Below are positions 26,048 to 36,363 of a stretch of DNA of 64,000 nucleotides, one piece after another. This stretch comes from Clostridia bacterium. GTDB lineage: Bacteria; Bacillota; Clostridia; Oscillospirales; Acutalibacteraceae. The stretch covers positions 81,726-145,725 of the forward strand of contig JAFTUG010000009.1 of NCBI GenBank assembly GCA_017466365.1, given 5' to 3'. The notes under the pieces are model-generated. The model did not search any database, was not told the DNA's origin, and saw nothing but the letters and a program-made list of their open reading frames with translations. A program made the translations under genes and the position numbers. Numbering within the stretch: position 1 is the stretch's first letter; every line of letters starts with the position of its first letter.

Positions 26048-26344
26048 ATGATTGAATATTTATATAACGCAATAGTTGCCAGCGCTGAAACAGATATAGA
26101 GATAGTAGCAAAGGTAACAAGCGCAGAGGGCGCACCGATTAATAGTAATTGCAACCTAGTATTATACGATAATGACGGCGCAGAAAAATATATTGTTAAT
26201 GGTGAAACAGTAGATACTAATGGCTACTGGCGCTTTGTCATTCCAGCCGATGAAACAAGGGGTAAAAAGAACAGTAGATTATTTTACTGCATTAGAGAAG
26301 GTAATAAACCACTTTGTTTTAAAGAGCCTGTTTATTTGATGTGA
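26048..26344 (+). CDS. Small phage protein, beta-rich, unknown function
   Basis: A 98-residue protein with no TAG. The pattern (IVAKVTSAEGAPI, NLVLYDNDGAEKYIVNG, WRFVIPADETRGK, RLFYCIREGNKPLCFKEPVYL) suggests an immunoglobulin-like beta sandwich. Small proteins of this type occur beside tail fibre genes in Clostridia phages, so it may belong to the host-binding apparatus with the next gene. Stop TGA. Confidence 0.65.
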   Translation: MIEYLYNAIVASAETDIEIVAKVTSAEGAPINSNCNLVLYDNDGAEKYIVNGETVDTNGYWRFVIPADETRGKKNSRLFYCIREGNKPLCFKEPVYLM

Positions 26345-26354
26345 GGTGTTATAA

Positions 26355-27989
26355 GTGGCTATTGAATTAATAAAACAAAAAGCAAATATAAACCTAGAAT
26401 CAGAGCAAGACGAACTAAATTTTAAACAGGCTCTAAAGGGTGAAAAGGGAGATAGCGGCTTTTCTCCTATTGTAGAAGTGATTGAGGCAGAAGAAGGACA
26501 CAATGTTGTTATTACAGACAATGAAGGGGTAAAAACCTTTTTTGTTAAAGACGGTGAAAGCGGCACAACTCTAACAAGTGGAGATAATACAGTAGTAGAA
26601 GATAATGCTATTAATGTTTATACAAATACTGGCTATATAATTAGTGATAATGATATTAGATTATAGCCAATATATGATAATGGAACTTCTGGAACTAATA
26701 AATTAGTTTATACAGATAATGAAGTAATGGTTATATATAATGGCGGTATATATATCAAAAGAAGTGAAAACGGCATTGATTTTGAAAATATTAGATTGCC
26801 ATTTAGTTGTAAATCTATGTTTTATAATCCAATTAGCAAAAAGATTTATGGATTATGTGTTAATAGTTACTTTATATATAGCGAAGATGACGGATTAACT
26901 TGGCAATTAAAACAACATAACATTGCTGGCGGTGCTGACTATATATGCAGAGCGCAAGCACATATCGGGGGCTTTGCATTAATAAATAAAACCTCTAAAA
27001 AGTTATATGGGTTAACTGAAAACTTTGTTTAGAGTGGTGGGGCAATAACAAGCACTATTGTTCCAGAGTTTTTAACACAGTTTGCTCAACACCAGTTTAT
27101 TTGGTGCAATACCGCAGGCACTTTTAAATATGGCGCAGGAAGTCAAGAGGGTAATTTTGCTTCTCTTACTCTTACTGGATTTGAAAGGGTTAGTTGTTTA
27201 GTGAATATTGAAGGTTATCCAATAGTAGGTTTAAGTAATAGCCAAAGGATTTTTAGATTAAAGAATTTTAGCGGTGTTACTGATAATGAATGGGTTGAAT
27301 ATACCTTACCGCAAACTTGCTCTGTTTATGACATTACTTTTAATCCATACGATAAAACATATTACATACTTACTAATGTTAATACTTATTTTAAAACTAA
27401 AGATTTTATTGAATATGAAAGTATAGATGCAGACGGATTAAGAGGTAAAGATGCAGAATTTACTTTAATGGGTATTCAAGCAACAGTAGAGAATGAGCCA
27501 AACAAGCTGCTTTTAGCGCCAACTAGAACAAAGTTAGAAAATAAAGCGCAAGAATGGGATAGAGCGCTAGATAAAAGTAGATGGGTTGGCAATGGATTAG
27601 AACTGGTTGGAGAATAGATTAATGTAAAACCAGCAAGCGAAACTATAAAAGTTACTGCAAGTGGAATTTAGCTAGGAATAGTAGATGAATACCATATAAC
27701 CGAAAATATGCTAAAAGCTATTTATTTATCGCTTGCTGACTTGTGGGTTAGCTTTAATCCAACGGATATGGAAACTTGGTTTTGGGAAAGCGGATTCCCA
27801 GTAGATGATAGTTTTATAGCACATAAATTTATATTTAGTGAAGCAGGAACTTTTTATGAATAGTTAAATTGGGAAATTGAATATACGGTAGAGCAATACG
27901 AATATGGTTATATGTTTGTTGATGCTACTAACAATATTACTGAATATGTGAAATTAGGAAACCTATCTAGTCTTTTAAATAAGGGGTGA
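26355..27989 (+). CDS. Tail-fibre-like protein with BNR/Asp-box repeat (five in-frame TAG)
   Basis: A 544-residue protein starting with GTG. A phage fibre-type N-terminus (KQKANINLESEQDELNFKQALKGEKGDSGFSPIVEVIE) with a short collagen-like GEKGDSG leads into repeated beta-propeller blades, one with the Asp-box SEDDGLTW and neighbours such as NPISKKIYGL and NPYDKTYYIL. TAG at 26664, 27030, 27615, 27669 and 27861 are all in frame and the stop is TGA. It is probably a receptor-binding or glycan-binding fibre. Its place between the large terminase and the portal is unusual. Confidence 0.75.
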
Positions 27990-27994
27990 TTATA

Positions 27995-28168
27995 TTGTTA
28001 AATCCAGATAATATTTACAGAATGAAAGATAATAGCTTGATAGCTATATACAACATTATTAAGGACAGATTAGAAACAGAAGAATTAAAGCCTAGTGTAG
28101 AAGCAATATTTATTGTTAATCTTGATATTCTAAAGTTAGAAATAGATAGAAGGGGGCTAAATGTGTGA
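27995..28168 (+). CDS. Small phage protein between fibre and portal genes
   Basis: A 57-residue protein without TAG. TTG at 27995 is taken as the start because AAGGGG lies eight bases upstream; a GTG at 27986 in the same frame overlaps that site. Content is helical (YNIIKDRLETEELKPSVEAIFIVNLDILKLEIDR). The stop TGA overlaps the GTG start of the portal gene. No family recognised. Confidence 0.55.
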   Translation: MLNPDNIYRMKDNSLIAIYNIIKDRLETEELKPSVEAIFIVNLDILKLEIDRRGLNV

Positions 28169-29487
28169 TTTATTTATCTAAAGAAACAGAATTAACAACA
28201 GAACTGTTACAAAAACTAATTAACAAGTTTACTGTTGAGAACTTACCCAGATTAAAGAAGTGGGAAAACTACTATAAAGGCAGACACGCAATATTAAATA
28301 AGAGTTATAAAGACAGTAGCAAGGAATGTAACCATATTGTAACAAACTACTGCAAGATTATTACTGATACCTATAGCGGCTATATTTGCGGCAAGCCTGT
28401 TACATATACCAGCAACAATGATATTGAAGATGTGCAAGAAGTAATTAACTATAACGATAGCAATGCAGAGGATATGTAGTTTTTAACTAATGCTCTTGTT
28501 TATGGTGTTAGCTATGAGTTGAAATGGCTAGATAGATATGCGCAAGTGCGTTATTCACAAGTTAACCCTACTTCTGGCTTTGCTATTTATGATAACACAT
28601 TAGATTGTGAATTGCTTTATTTTGTGCGCTGGTATAAGGAAAACACACTAGATGAAAGCAACGATTATATTATTGAAGTATATAGCGCTTTTGAAAAGAT
28701 TAGATACAGAAGCGCAGGACTAGGCGGCGCACTTACACACATTGATAATGAACAACACTATTTTAAAGATGTTCCAGTTAGTGTGTTTTATCTTAATGAG
28801 AATGAGGAAAATATTTTTAACTCTATTATCACTCTTAACGATGCTTACAATGAATTACAAAGTAGTGAAATTGATGATTTTAATGCTTGGGTTGATGCCT
28901 ATTTAGTGTTAAAAGGGGTTGATGCGGAAACAGACGATATAGCCGCAATGAAAGAGAATAGAGTGTTAGTATTGCCTAGTGATGCAAGCGCAGAATGGTT
29001 AACCAAAAATGCTAATGATACACAGATTGTTAATATGCTTGACAATATTAAAAAGAATATTTTTAAAGTTACCGCTTGCCCAGATATGGCAGACGAGAAT
29101 TTTTTAGCGCAGAGTGGAACGGCGCTAGCCTATAAATTAGTAGGATTTGAAAATGTAGCTAGCGGCATTGTAGCAAGATTTACAAAGGCTTTACAAAGAA
29201 GAATTGAACTAATTTGCAATGTGCTAAACCTTAAAGCAAGTGAGGCAGTATGGAGAGATATTAATATTAATTTTGTTAGAAACCTACCAGTTAATATTAC
29301 TGAAACTATCCAGTTAGTTAATAACCTTAAAGGCTCTGTTTCAGATGCTACATTAATTAGCCAGTTACCATTTATTGATGATGTTAACGCAGAATTAGAA
29401 GCACTCCAGAAGCAGAAACAAGATAACATTGCGCTTTACTCCTTCGGCTCTCCTGCTTCTGGCGCAGAAGATGAAGAAGAAGCCTAA
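28165..29487 (+). CDS. Portal protein, SPP1 gp6-like (one in-frame TAG)
   Basis: A 440-residue head portal subunit that forms the DNA entry ring. Typical segments: WENYYKGRHAIL, NHIVTNYCKIITDTYSGYICGKPV, and SGTALAYKLVGFENVASG. The amber codon at 28477 lies in AEDM-TAG-FLTNALVYG, a region where the family has a polar residue before a hydrophobic helix. Start is GTG with AAGGGGG nine bases upstream; stop TAA. It is followed by the Mu gpF-like gene, the normal order. Confidence 0.92.
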
Positions 29488-29562
29488 AAACTGGGGCAGA
29501 AATTATTAAAGTGGTTATATACAATTTCTACTTATAATAGAACGGCGCAGGAGTGATTAAAA

Positions 29563-30345
29563 ATGAGTAATAATTATTGGGCTGAACGAATGGCAAAAGC
29601 GCAAGATAAGATAACATAGAAACATATAGAAGATGTTGAAAAACAGTTATCTAAATACTATTCAACAGCTATGAAGCGCACTATAGCAGACTTTGAAGCA
29701 ACCTACGATAAGTTACTAGCAACTGTAGCTGACGGTGTAGAGCCTACTCCAGCGGATTTATACAAGCTGGATAGATACTGGGAACTGCAAGCACAGTTAA
29801 AAACAGAACTAGAAAAACTGGGAGAAAGACAAGTAAAGTTATTTAGTGATGCTTTTGAGGAATAGTTTTTTGATATATATAACTCTATTTCTATTCCTTC
29901 TGCAACGGCATATAGCACTATTGATAAAGGAATAGCGCAACAGATGATTAATCAAATATGGGTTGCAGACGGAAAGAACTTTAGTTAGAGAATATGGGGC
30001 AACACAGAAAAGTTAATAGAAACTCTTAACGAGGAATTAATAAATTGTGTTGCTACTGGAAGAAATACAAACGAATTAAAACAACTGCTACAAGAAAGAT
30101 TTAATGTTAGTTACTCTAACGCAGATAGCATAGTTAGAACTGAAACGGCGCATATACAGACACAAGCGGCTAAACAAAGATATACCGATTACGGAATACA
30201 AGAGGTTGAAGTGTGGGCTGATGAAGATGAGCGCAGATGTGAAGTGTGCGGCAAACTTCACTAGAAGCGATACCCAGTAGGCGCAAATATGCCTATACCG
30301 GCGCACCCTAGATGCCGTTGCGCTATTATTCCGGTAGTAGATTGA
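29563..30345 (+). CDS. Minor head protein, Mu gpF/SPP1 gp7-like (four in-frame TAG)
   Basis: A 260-residue minor capsid protein. Diagnostic parts: NYWAERMAKAQDKIT near the start, DGKNFS-TAG-RIWGNTEKL (usually FSQRIW or FSERIW), and the C-terminal zinc-binding-like CEVCGKLH-TAG-KRYPVGANMP...HPRCRC. Ambers at 29617, 29863, 29986 and 30262. The C-terminal Cys/His motif is lost in the standard code, which supports decoding. Stop TGA. Confidence 0.9.
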
Positions 30346-30460
30346 TTTAATAAATAGCGAGCCTTTTTTACTTGGGGTTAGGCTCTAATAAAAGAAACAA
30401 CAAAATTTTGAAGGGGCGGCTAGATGATTCTAACTGCAACTTATTTAGGAGAGTATAGAA

Positions 30461-31027
30461 ATGACAGAACAAACAATTAACACTAGTGTTGAAACAGAAG
30501 CAGTAGAAACAACTGCAACAGAAGAAGTAAAAACCTACACACAAGATGAAGTATTAGCGCTTTTATAGAGTGAAACAGATAAAAGAGTATCACAGGCGCT
30601 AAAGACACAACAAAAGAAATACGAAAAACAGCTATCTTTATCAAAACTTGACGGAGATGAAAGAGCAAAGGCAGAAAAGGATAACCGCATAGCAGAACTA
30701 GAGGAACAGTTAGCGGCTTTTCAGATAGAGCGCAACAGAAGCGAATTAAAAAGTGTTTTAGGCTCTAGAGGTTTGAGCGCTGAATTTGCTGATATTATCG
30801 CAATTAATGATGATATTGAGGCTTCGCAAGCAAACATTGATAAATTAGACAAGCTGTTTAAAGCGGCGGTTAAAGCAGAGGTAGAGAAAAGGCTAGCAGG
30901 AAGTGCGCCAAAAGGAAACACTACCAGCGCCGCAGAAATTACAAAAGATACTGCTAAAAAAATGAGTTTAGCAGAACTACAAGAACTGGAAAGAACAAAC
31001 CCAGAACTATTTAACAAATTATTTTAA
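30461..31027 (+). CDS. Capsid scaffold protein, DUF4355 type (one in-frame TAG)
   Basis: A 188-residue, highly charged coiled-coil protein directly before the capsid gene, the usual place for a scaffold. TYTQDEVLALL-TAG-SETDKRVSQAL matches the DUF4355 signature, where Q before S-E-x-DKRV is common. A long helix (residues 45-100) and a conserved C-terminus (SLAELQELERTNPELFNKLF) are present. AGGAG lies before the ATG; stop TAA. Confidence 0.88.
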
Positions 31028-31044
31028 TTAGGAGGCTTTTTATA

Positions 31045-31815
31045 ATGGCTAATACAGTTTATTCAAATAAAATTATTGAAGCAAAAGCAAAGGATTTACT
31101 TACAACTGCGGTTAATACTCGTTCACTTATGACTATTGATAATGAGTTAGCACAGGGCGCAGGAATGACAAAAACAGTTAATGTTTACACATATAGCGGA
31201 ACTGCTGAAGAAGTAGAAGCAGGACAGGGCAACACTAACAGAGGCTCTATTAAATATGTTCCTACTGATTACACAGTAAAAATGGTACAGTAGGCTTTTG
31301 ATTATCAAGATGAGGATTTTATGAAAGATAATACTATCGTTGATAATATGATTAAGGGCGCTAATCAAGTAATGGTTAATAAAATGACTGCTGATTTTAT
31401 CGCAGAGTGCGCAAAGGCTACACTTTCACATACTTTTACTGCTTTTGGTTATGAGGCTATTGTTGACGGTATCGCAAAGTTAAACCTTGAAGATGAAAGC
31501 AAGTTATTTGTAGTTATTCCTAATGCTTGGAAAGCTGATTTAAGAAAAGATGAAGATTACAAGAGCGCAAGAATGGGCGAAGTTATCTATAACGGATAGG
31601 TTGGCACAATTTGCGGTATTCCTGTAATTGCTACTAATGCTCTTACCGATGCGGCTTATGTAATGAGCGCAGAAGCAGTTAAACTCTTTATGAAGAAAGA
31701 TGTAGAAGTAGAACAGGATAGAGATGCAGACACAAGAACTAATAGTGTTTACCTTCGTACTGCATATCTTGTAGCACTTGTAGATAATACAAAGATTTGC
31801 AAACTTTCACAGTAA
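31045..31815 (+). CDS. Major capsid protein (two in-frame TAG)
   Basis: A 256-residue HK97-fold coat protein of the short N4-gp56/DUF-type found in Firmicutes siphophages. Start MANTVYSNKIIEAKAKDLL, then NVYTYSGTAEEV, VKMVQ-type segment interrupted by TAG (31291) before AFDYQDEDFM, and GEVIYNG-TAG-VGTICGIPVIAT (31597). The GxxIPV segment is conserved near the C-terminus of this family. AGGAGG upstream. It is the most highly made virion protein, so two ambers here demand efficient suppression. Confidence 0.9.
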
Positions 31816-31828
31816 TTAAACCTATAAA

Positions 31829-31853
31829 GGGAGTAGGGCTAACTCCTACTCCC
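31829..31853 (+). terminator. Hairpin after the capsid gene (partial terminator)
   Basis: Perfect nine-base arms GGGAGTAGG / CCTACTCCC with seven-base loop, then CTATATATATA. The weak T-tract suggests partial termination or mRNA end protection rather than a full stop. Confidence 0.6.
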
Positions 31854-31876
31854 CTATATATATAGGGGGTTAAACA

Positions 31877-32170
31877 ATGATTGATGAACTAAAGGTATAT
31901 TTAGGAGAAACCGCAGATAACTTTACAGATGCGCAAATAGGGCTAGCTTTAAAGTTTGCATTAGCAGAAATTGAAGCATACACTAAACGCACTCTAGATT
32001 ATGAGTTAGAGGTTGCGGCACTCCAGATAGCAAAGATTAAGCTATTAAGACTTGACACAGAAGGGTTAGCCGCTACTGGATTTAATGGAGTTAGTGAAAC
32101 ATACATAGACGGTTACCCAGACGAGATTAAGGCGCTACTAAACAGAAAGCGCAAGATTAAGGTGGTGTAA
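31877..32170 (+). CDS. Head-tail connector protein
   Basis: A 97-residue helical protein with no TAG, of the short gp6-like connector family: MIDELKVYLGETADNFTDAQIGLALKFALAEIEAYTKR, then VAALQIAKIKLLRLDTEGL. It has AGGGGG before the ATG and TAA as stop, and lies directly after the capsid gene, as is usual. Confidence 0.8.
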   Translation: MIDELKVYLGETADNFTDAQIGLALKFALAEIEAYTKRTLDYELEVAALQIAKIKLLRLDTEGLAATGFNGVSETYIDGYPDEIKALLNRKRKIKVV

Positions 32171-32172
32171 TA

Positions 32173-32463
32173 ATGATTAACGCAGATATGCGCACTTATG
32201 ATTATTACACCTATAGCGGCTTTAATGAATATGCAGAGCCGCAGTTATCAGAAGAAGTGCAAGGCTCTATTAAAATTGCAATTTATACAACTTCTCAAAA
32301 TGTAACAGATAATATCAACTATAGAGATGCTAACTATATAGGATTAACCAGAGCAAGCGCAGTAGATGATAGTTATGTTATTCAGTACGGAGAAGAAAAA
32401 CTAAAAGTTCTCTATATCCAGTCAAAAGGCAGATTTAAACAGGTATTCTTTAAAAAGATATGA
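32173..32463 (+). CDS. Head-tail adaptor or head completion protein
   Basis: A 96-residue beta-rich protein without TAG (RTYDYYTYSGFNEYAEPQLSEEVQGSIKIAIY; DDSYVIQYGEEKLKVLYI). Size, content and position match SPP1 gp16-like stoppers. The stop TGA overlaps the start of the next gene (ATGA). The family call is positional. Confidence 0.7.
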   Translation: MINADMRTYDYYTYSGFNEYAEPQLSEEVQGSIKIAIYTTSQNVTDNINYRDANYIGLTRASAVDDSYVIQYGEEKLKVLYIQSKGRFKQVFFKKI

Positions 32464-32951
32464 GTATTTAGCTAGAAGGATTAGAGGATATTTTAGCAAG
32501 TATAGAGCAAGTAGCAGACACTTCAAATTTAGATGATGCGCTAGGCAAGGCTTGTGCAATGGTAGAAAGAAGCGCAAAACAGAAAGCGCCAAAAGGTGAA
32601 GGAACATTAAGGCGCAGTATTACAAGCAAAGTAGAAGATAATCAAGGAATAGTTTTTACTCCGTTATTTTATGCGCCCTATGTTGAATACGGAACAGGCA
32701 TTTATGCAGAGGACGGCAAGGGGCGGCAAAATGTGCCGTGGGTATATGTTGAAGGCTCAACTAAAGAAAGTAGCAGTAGTAAAACATACACCGAACAAGA
32801 AGCAGAGGCGGCAGTAGAATATTTACGCAGTAAAGGGCTAGAAGCATATAAAAGCTATGGTAGAAAGCCAGAGCCTTTTATGCGCCCTGCGCTATATGAA
32901 AACAGAGAAAAAATATTAGAACTTATTAAGGGGGAATTGTTAAATGATTGA
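32460..32951 (+). CDS. HK97 gp10-like head-tail protein (one in-frame TAG)
   Basis: A 163-residue tail completion protein: MSI-TAG-LEGLEDILASIEQ at the start (amber as the fourth codon), VERSAKQKAPKGEGTLRRSI, YAPYVEYGTGIYA, and PFMRPALYENREKIL. These are the signature blocks of the HK97 gp10/TIGR01725 family. In the standard code only a later start could be used and the conserved N-terminus would be lost. Confidence 0.88.
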
Positions 32952-33288
32952 TTATACCCCTAATTTAGTAGCAACATTACAGACAATATTACCTACACAC
33001 TATGAAATGGTATTAACAAGCAAGACGGCTACACCGTGTATAAGCTATATGGAGCTAAACAACAATATGACGGAAACAGGAGATACACTAGGATATAGCC
33101 GCATTACATACTAGGTTAAAGTGTGGGGAAACGATATTAAAACAGTTACTAAATATGCTCTAGAGGTTGATAAGGCATTAAAACAACTGGGATTTAAAAG
33201 AATATCCAGCGGAGAAATGCACGATAACCAGAGTACAATTATTCAGAAAATACTAACCTATGAAGCATTGGCTTTAGAAAATTATTAA
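32944..33288 (+). CDS. Tail completion or tail terminator protein (one in-frame TAG)
   Basis: A 114-residue protein. It starts inside the previous gene (eight-base overlap) and has the pattern TPCISYMELNNN, GYSRITY-TAG-VKVWGNDI, and GFKRISSGEMHD, resembling the gp17/tail terminator family, in which the amber position is commonly a polar residue in YxVKVW. Stop TAA. Confidence 0.8.
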
Positions 33289-33305
33289 TATAGGGGGCTT
33301 TTATA

Positions 33306-33695
33306 ATGGCAGTTATTAGTAAAGGTATTACTTTATCATACAAGGAAAGCACAGGTAGCACTTTTGTAGAACTTGAAAACCTACAGGAGATTCCAGAGTT
33401 AGGCGGAGATACAGAGGCTATTGAAATTACCACTTTAGCAGATGCCGCACATATGTATACAGACGGCATTAAAAACTATGGTGATAGCCTAACATTTAAA
33501 TTCCTTTATGAAAAAGAATAGTTTAGCACACTTAACGCACTTGCAGATAGTGTTGAATGGAAGGTAGAACTACCAGACGGCGCTACTTGCACCTTCGGCG
33601 GCACTTGCTCTGCTAAACTTGACGGAGTAGGAGTTAATGCGGCTCTTACTTATACATTAGCAGTTAAGCCTAATTCAGAGATGAAATGGGCATAA
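33306..33695 (+). CDS. Major tail tube protein (one in-frame TAG)
   Basis: A 129-residue tube protein: MAVISKGITLSYKE, LQEIPELGGDTEAIEITTLADAAHMYTDGIKNYGDSLTFKFLYEKE-TAG-FSTLNAL, and a C-terminal beta-hairpin with YTLAVKPNSEMKW. The EALEVTTL and KFxY blocks are typical of short siphophage tail tubes. The amber at 33519 follows the second block. AGGGGG upstream. Confidence 0.85.
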
Positions 33696-33713
33696 CATAA
33701 CCCATTAATGGGA

Positions 33714-33746
33714 GTAGTGGAGAGTATTCTCTCCACTCTCCACTAC
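33714..33746 (+). terminator. Two mutually exclusive hairpins after the tail tube gene
   Basis: AGTGGAGAG-TATT-CTCTCCACT (33716-33737) and GTAGTGGAGAG / CTCTCCACTAC (33714-33746) share the same left arm, so only one can form. There is no strong T-tract. It may attenuate transcription or stabilise the abundant tube mRNA. Confidence 0.55.
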
Positions 33747-33776
33747 AAATTTATATAAATCAAGGAGAGATTAAAA

Positions 33777-34112
33777 ATGATGTATGTTGACTTTTCAGCA
33801 GGTAATAAAGAATACAAATTAAGATTAAATACAAGAAACATTGTTACACTTGAAAAATAGTTAGGTTGTAATCCTTTAGCGCTTTTCGGTGACGGCTCTA
33901 CAATGCCAACAGTAACAGAAATGGTTAATGTATTGTATTGTGCGCTCCAGCCACTTAATCACGGAATAACATTAAATGATGCTTATGATATTTTTGATGC
34001 TTATTTAGCAGACGGTAACGGCGCAACAGACTTTATTACAGTAATTTTAGATATTTACAAAGTATCAGGACTTATTAGAAATGAAGTTAAGGAAGAAACC
34101 GAAAAAAACTAA
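33777..34112 (+). CDS. Tail assembly chaperone, short form (gpG-like, one in-frame TAG)
   Basis: A 111-residue chaperone for tape-measure assembly: YVDFSAGNKEYKLRLNTRNIVTLEK-TAG-LGCNPLALFGDG matches the family block LExxLGxNPL. AAGGAGAG precedes two consecutive ATG codons (33777, 33780). The gene ends GAA-AAA-AAC-TAA, and this end is a slippery sequence for -1 frameshifting into the next frame, as in lambda G/GT and many Gram-positive siphophages. Confidence 0.88.
34103..34109 (+). promoter_or_regulatory. -1 programmed ribosomal frameshift site
   Basis: The heptamer A-AAA-AAC is in the correct phase (X XXY YYZ) immediately before the TAA of the short chaperone. A slip of one base makes the ribosome bypass that TAA and continue in an uninterrupted frame to 34513. 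I did not identify a clear downstream pseudoknot. Confidence 0.88.
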
Positions 34113-34513
34113 TTAAAGGAGAGGCTAGCCCTTCTCCATTCTTATTTAGTGATTATTTGTATAAATGGTTAGAAAATGCTCTGGATTATGGGATTAGTGA
34201 GGCTGACTTTTGGAATATGACACTAGCGGAACTGGAGCGCCTATTAGATAGCAAGCGCCGCACCCAGAAGCGGCAAGCACAAGAAAAGGCTACATTTGAT
34301 TACATATTAGCAGATTTAATAGGGCGCAGTATATCTAGGTTATATAGCGCTAGTAATGAAATGCCAGATATAGCAACAGTATATCCTACTCTATTTGACA
34401 CTAAACAAATAGAAGAACAAAAGAGCATTAAAAAGGCTGAATTATCTGCGGCAAGGTTTAGACAGTTTGCAAATTCCTTTAATGCTAAAAGGGGGCAACA
34501 ACTGAATGAATGA
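34109..34513 (+). CDS. Tail assembly chaperone extension (T part of gpGT-like fusion)
   Basis: After the -1 slip the frame reads LIKGEASPSPFLFSDYLYKWLENALDYGISEADFWNM and ends at TGA 34511. The FxDYLYKWLE...GISExDFWxMT block is the usual T-domain start in Firmicutes phages. There is no ATG near the beginning; a TTG at 34157 is the only alternative, so fusion by frameshift is the preferred reading. The stop overlaps the tape measure ATG at 34506. No TAG occurs in this part. Confidence 0.85.
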   Translation, partial: LIKGEASPSPFLFSDYLYKWLENALDYGISEADFWNMTLAELERLLDSKRRTQKRQAQEKATFDYILADLIGRSISRLYSASNEMPDIATVYPTLFDTKQIEEQKSIKKAELSAARFRQFANSFNAKRGQQLNE

Positions 34514-36347
34514 GCAATTAAAAATTATAATTTCGGCTGAAATAGACAAATTAAAGAAAAATGTTGATGAAGCAAAGAGCAAGGTTGGCAGTTTTAAAGA
34601 TGAAGTTAACAAGGCTTCAAAGAATGTAGATAAAGATTTTAAAGCGGCTGGAGAAGCAATAAACAACGGAATGAAAGTAGGGGCGGCGGCGCTTACTGGT
34701 GTTGCTACTGCTTTACTTGCTCTTGGCGAAAGTACAAAAGAATATAGAAACGAATAGGCAAAATTACAAACAGCTTTTGAAACCGCAGGCGCTAGCGCAG
34801 AAGTAGCAAAAGGAACATATAACGATTTATACAGAGTTCTTGGAGATACAGGACAGGCTACAGAAGCGGCGGCGCACTTGGCGCAATTAACAACTAATGA
34901 GCAAGAGTTAAGCCAATGGACTAATATTTGTCAAGGTGTTTATGCTACTTTTGGCGCTTCTCTACCTATTGAAGGTTTAACCGAAGCGGCTAACGAAACT
35001 GCAAAAGTAGGACAAGTTACAGGCGGCTTGGCTGATGCTCTTAACTGGGCTGGTATTAGTGAAGATGCTTTTAATGAAAAACTGGCGGCTTGCAACACAG
35101 AAGCAGAAAGAGAAGAATTAATTAGAGAAACCCTAAACGGAATTTATAGCGAAGCGGCGGCAAACTATGAAAAGAATAACGCATAGATTCTGGCGCAGAA
35201 TGAAGCACAAGAAAAATTAAACTCTGCTATGGCTACTCTGGGTGAAGCAACTGCGCCTATTATGACAATGCTAACCAGTTTAGCAGGAGATGTATTAAGT
35301 GCATTAACACCTTATGTAAAGGATTTTGCGGATAACTATTTACCAGACATTCAAGAAGCATTAAAGACAGTAGCAGAGAAACTAGAAAGCGCTTTAACAT
35401 TCTTAATGGAACATAAAGCTATTTTAGGGGTTATGGCTGGTATTATCGGAACTGTTGTTACTGCTATTGGCTTATATAATGCGGTTGCGGCGGTTAAGGC
35501 GGCAATGGATGCGGCACAAGTTACTACTTTAGGTGGTTTAATCGCAGTTCACGCAGCACACGCAGCGGCGGTTATGGCTTCTCTAGCGCCTTATGTTGCT
35601 ATAGTTGCGGCAATAGGGGCAGTTATCGCTATTATTGTTGTTTGCGTTAAGCATTGGGACGAGATAAAAGCAAAAGTTATAGAAGTTTGGAACGCAATGA
35701 AAGAAAAGATTTCAGAGGCTAAAGAAAAAATAGTAAACAAAATTACTGAATTAAAAGAAGGAATACAAAACAAAATTAATTCAGTAAAAGAAAATATCAG
35801 CAATACCTTCAACAACATTAAAGAAGGTATGCAACAGAAAATCCAGAGCGCAAAAGAAAATGTATTAGGGGTATTTGATAAAATCAAAGACGGAATTAAG
35901 AAAAAAATAGAAAGCGCAAGAGATACCGTTAAAAATGTTATAGAGAAAATAAAAGGCTTTTTTAACTTTGAGTTTAAGTTACCGAAGTTGAAAACTCCTA
36001 AATTTGCTATTTCTCCTGTTGGCTGGAAAGTTGGAGATTTATTATAGGGTGTTATACCTAAATTAAGTGTTCAATGGAACGCAAGAGGCGGTGTTTTTGA
36101 CAAGCCTACTATTTTTGGATATGGTAATAGCCTACAAGGTATCGGAGAAAACGGCGCAGAGGCAGTAGTACCACTAGAAAACAATTTAGAATGGTTAGAT
36201 AAACTGGCTACTATGTTAAATGATAGAATGGGCGGCGGCTCTCCAGTAGTGCTACAAGTAGATGGTAAAACATTCGCTCAAATTAGCTTTGATAGCATAA
36301 ATCAATTCATAAAACAAACTGGCAACTTGCCAATACAACTAGTTTAA
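34506..36347 (+). CDS. Tape measure protein (three in-frame TAG)
   Basis: A 613-residue tail length protein, short for a siphophage, predicting a short tail. The N-terminus is a coiled coil (IDKLKKNVDEAKSKVGSFKDEV), followed by small-residue-rich membrane-like segments (VGAAALTGVATALLAL; VMAGIIGTVVTAIGLY; YVAIVAAIGAVIAIIVV) and an amphipathic helical repeat region (KIVNKITELKEGIQNKINSVKENI). The C-terminus GYGNSLQGIGENGAEAVVPLE is the standard tape measure end. Ambers at 34755, 35184 and 36045. Confidence 0.92.
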
Positions 36348-36363
36348 GGGGGTAGAGATTATA

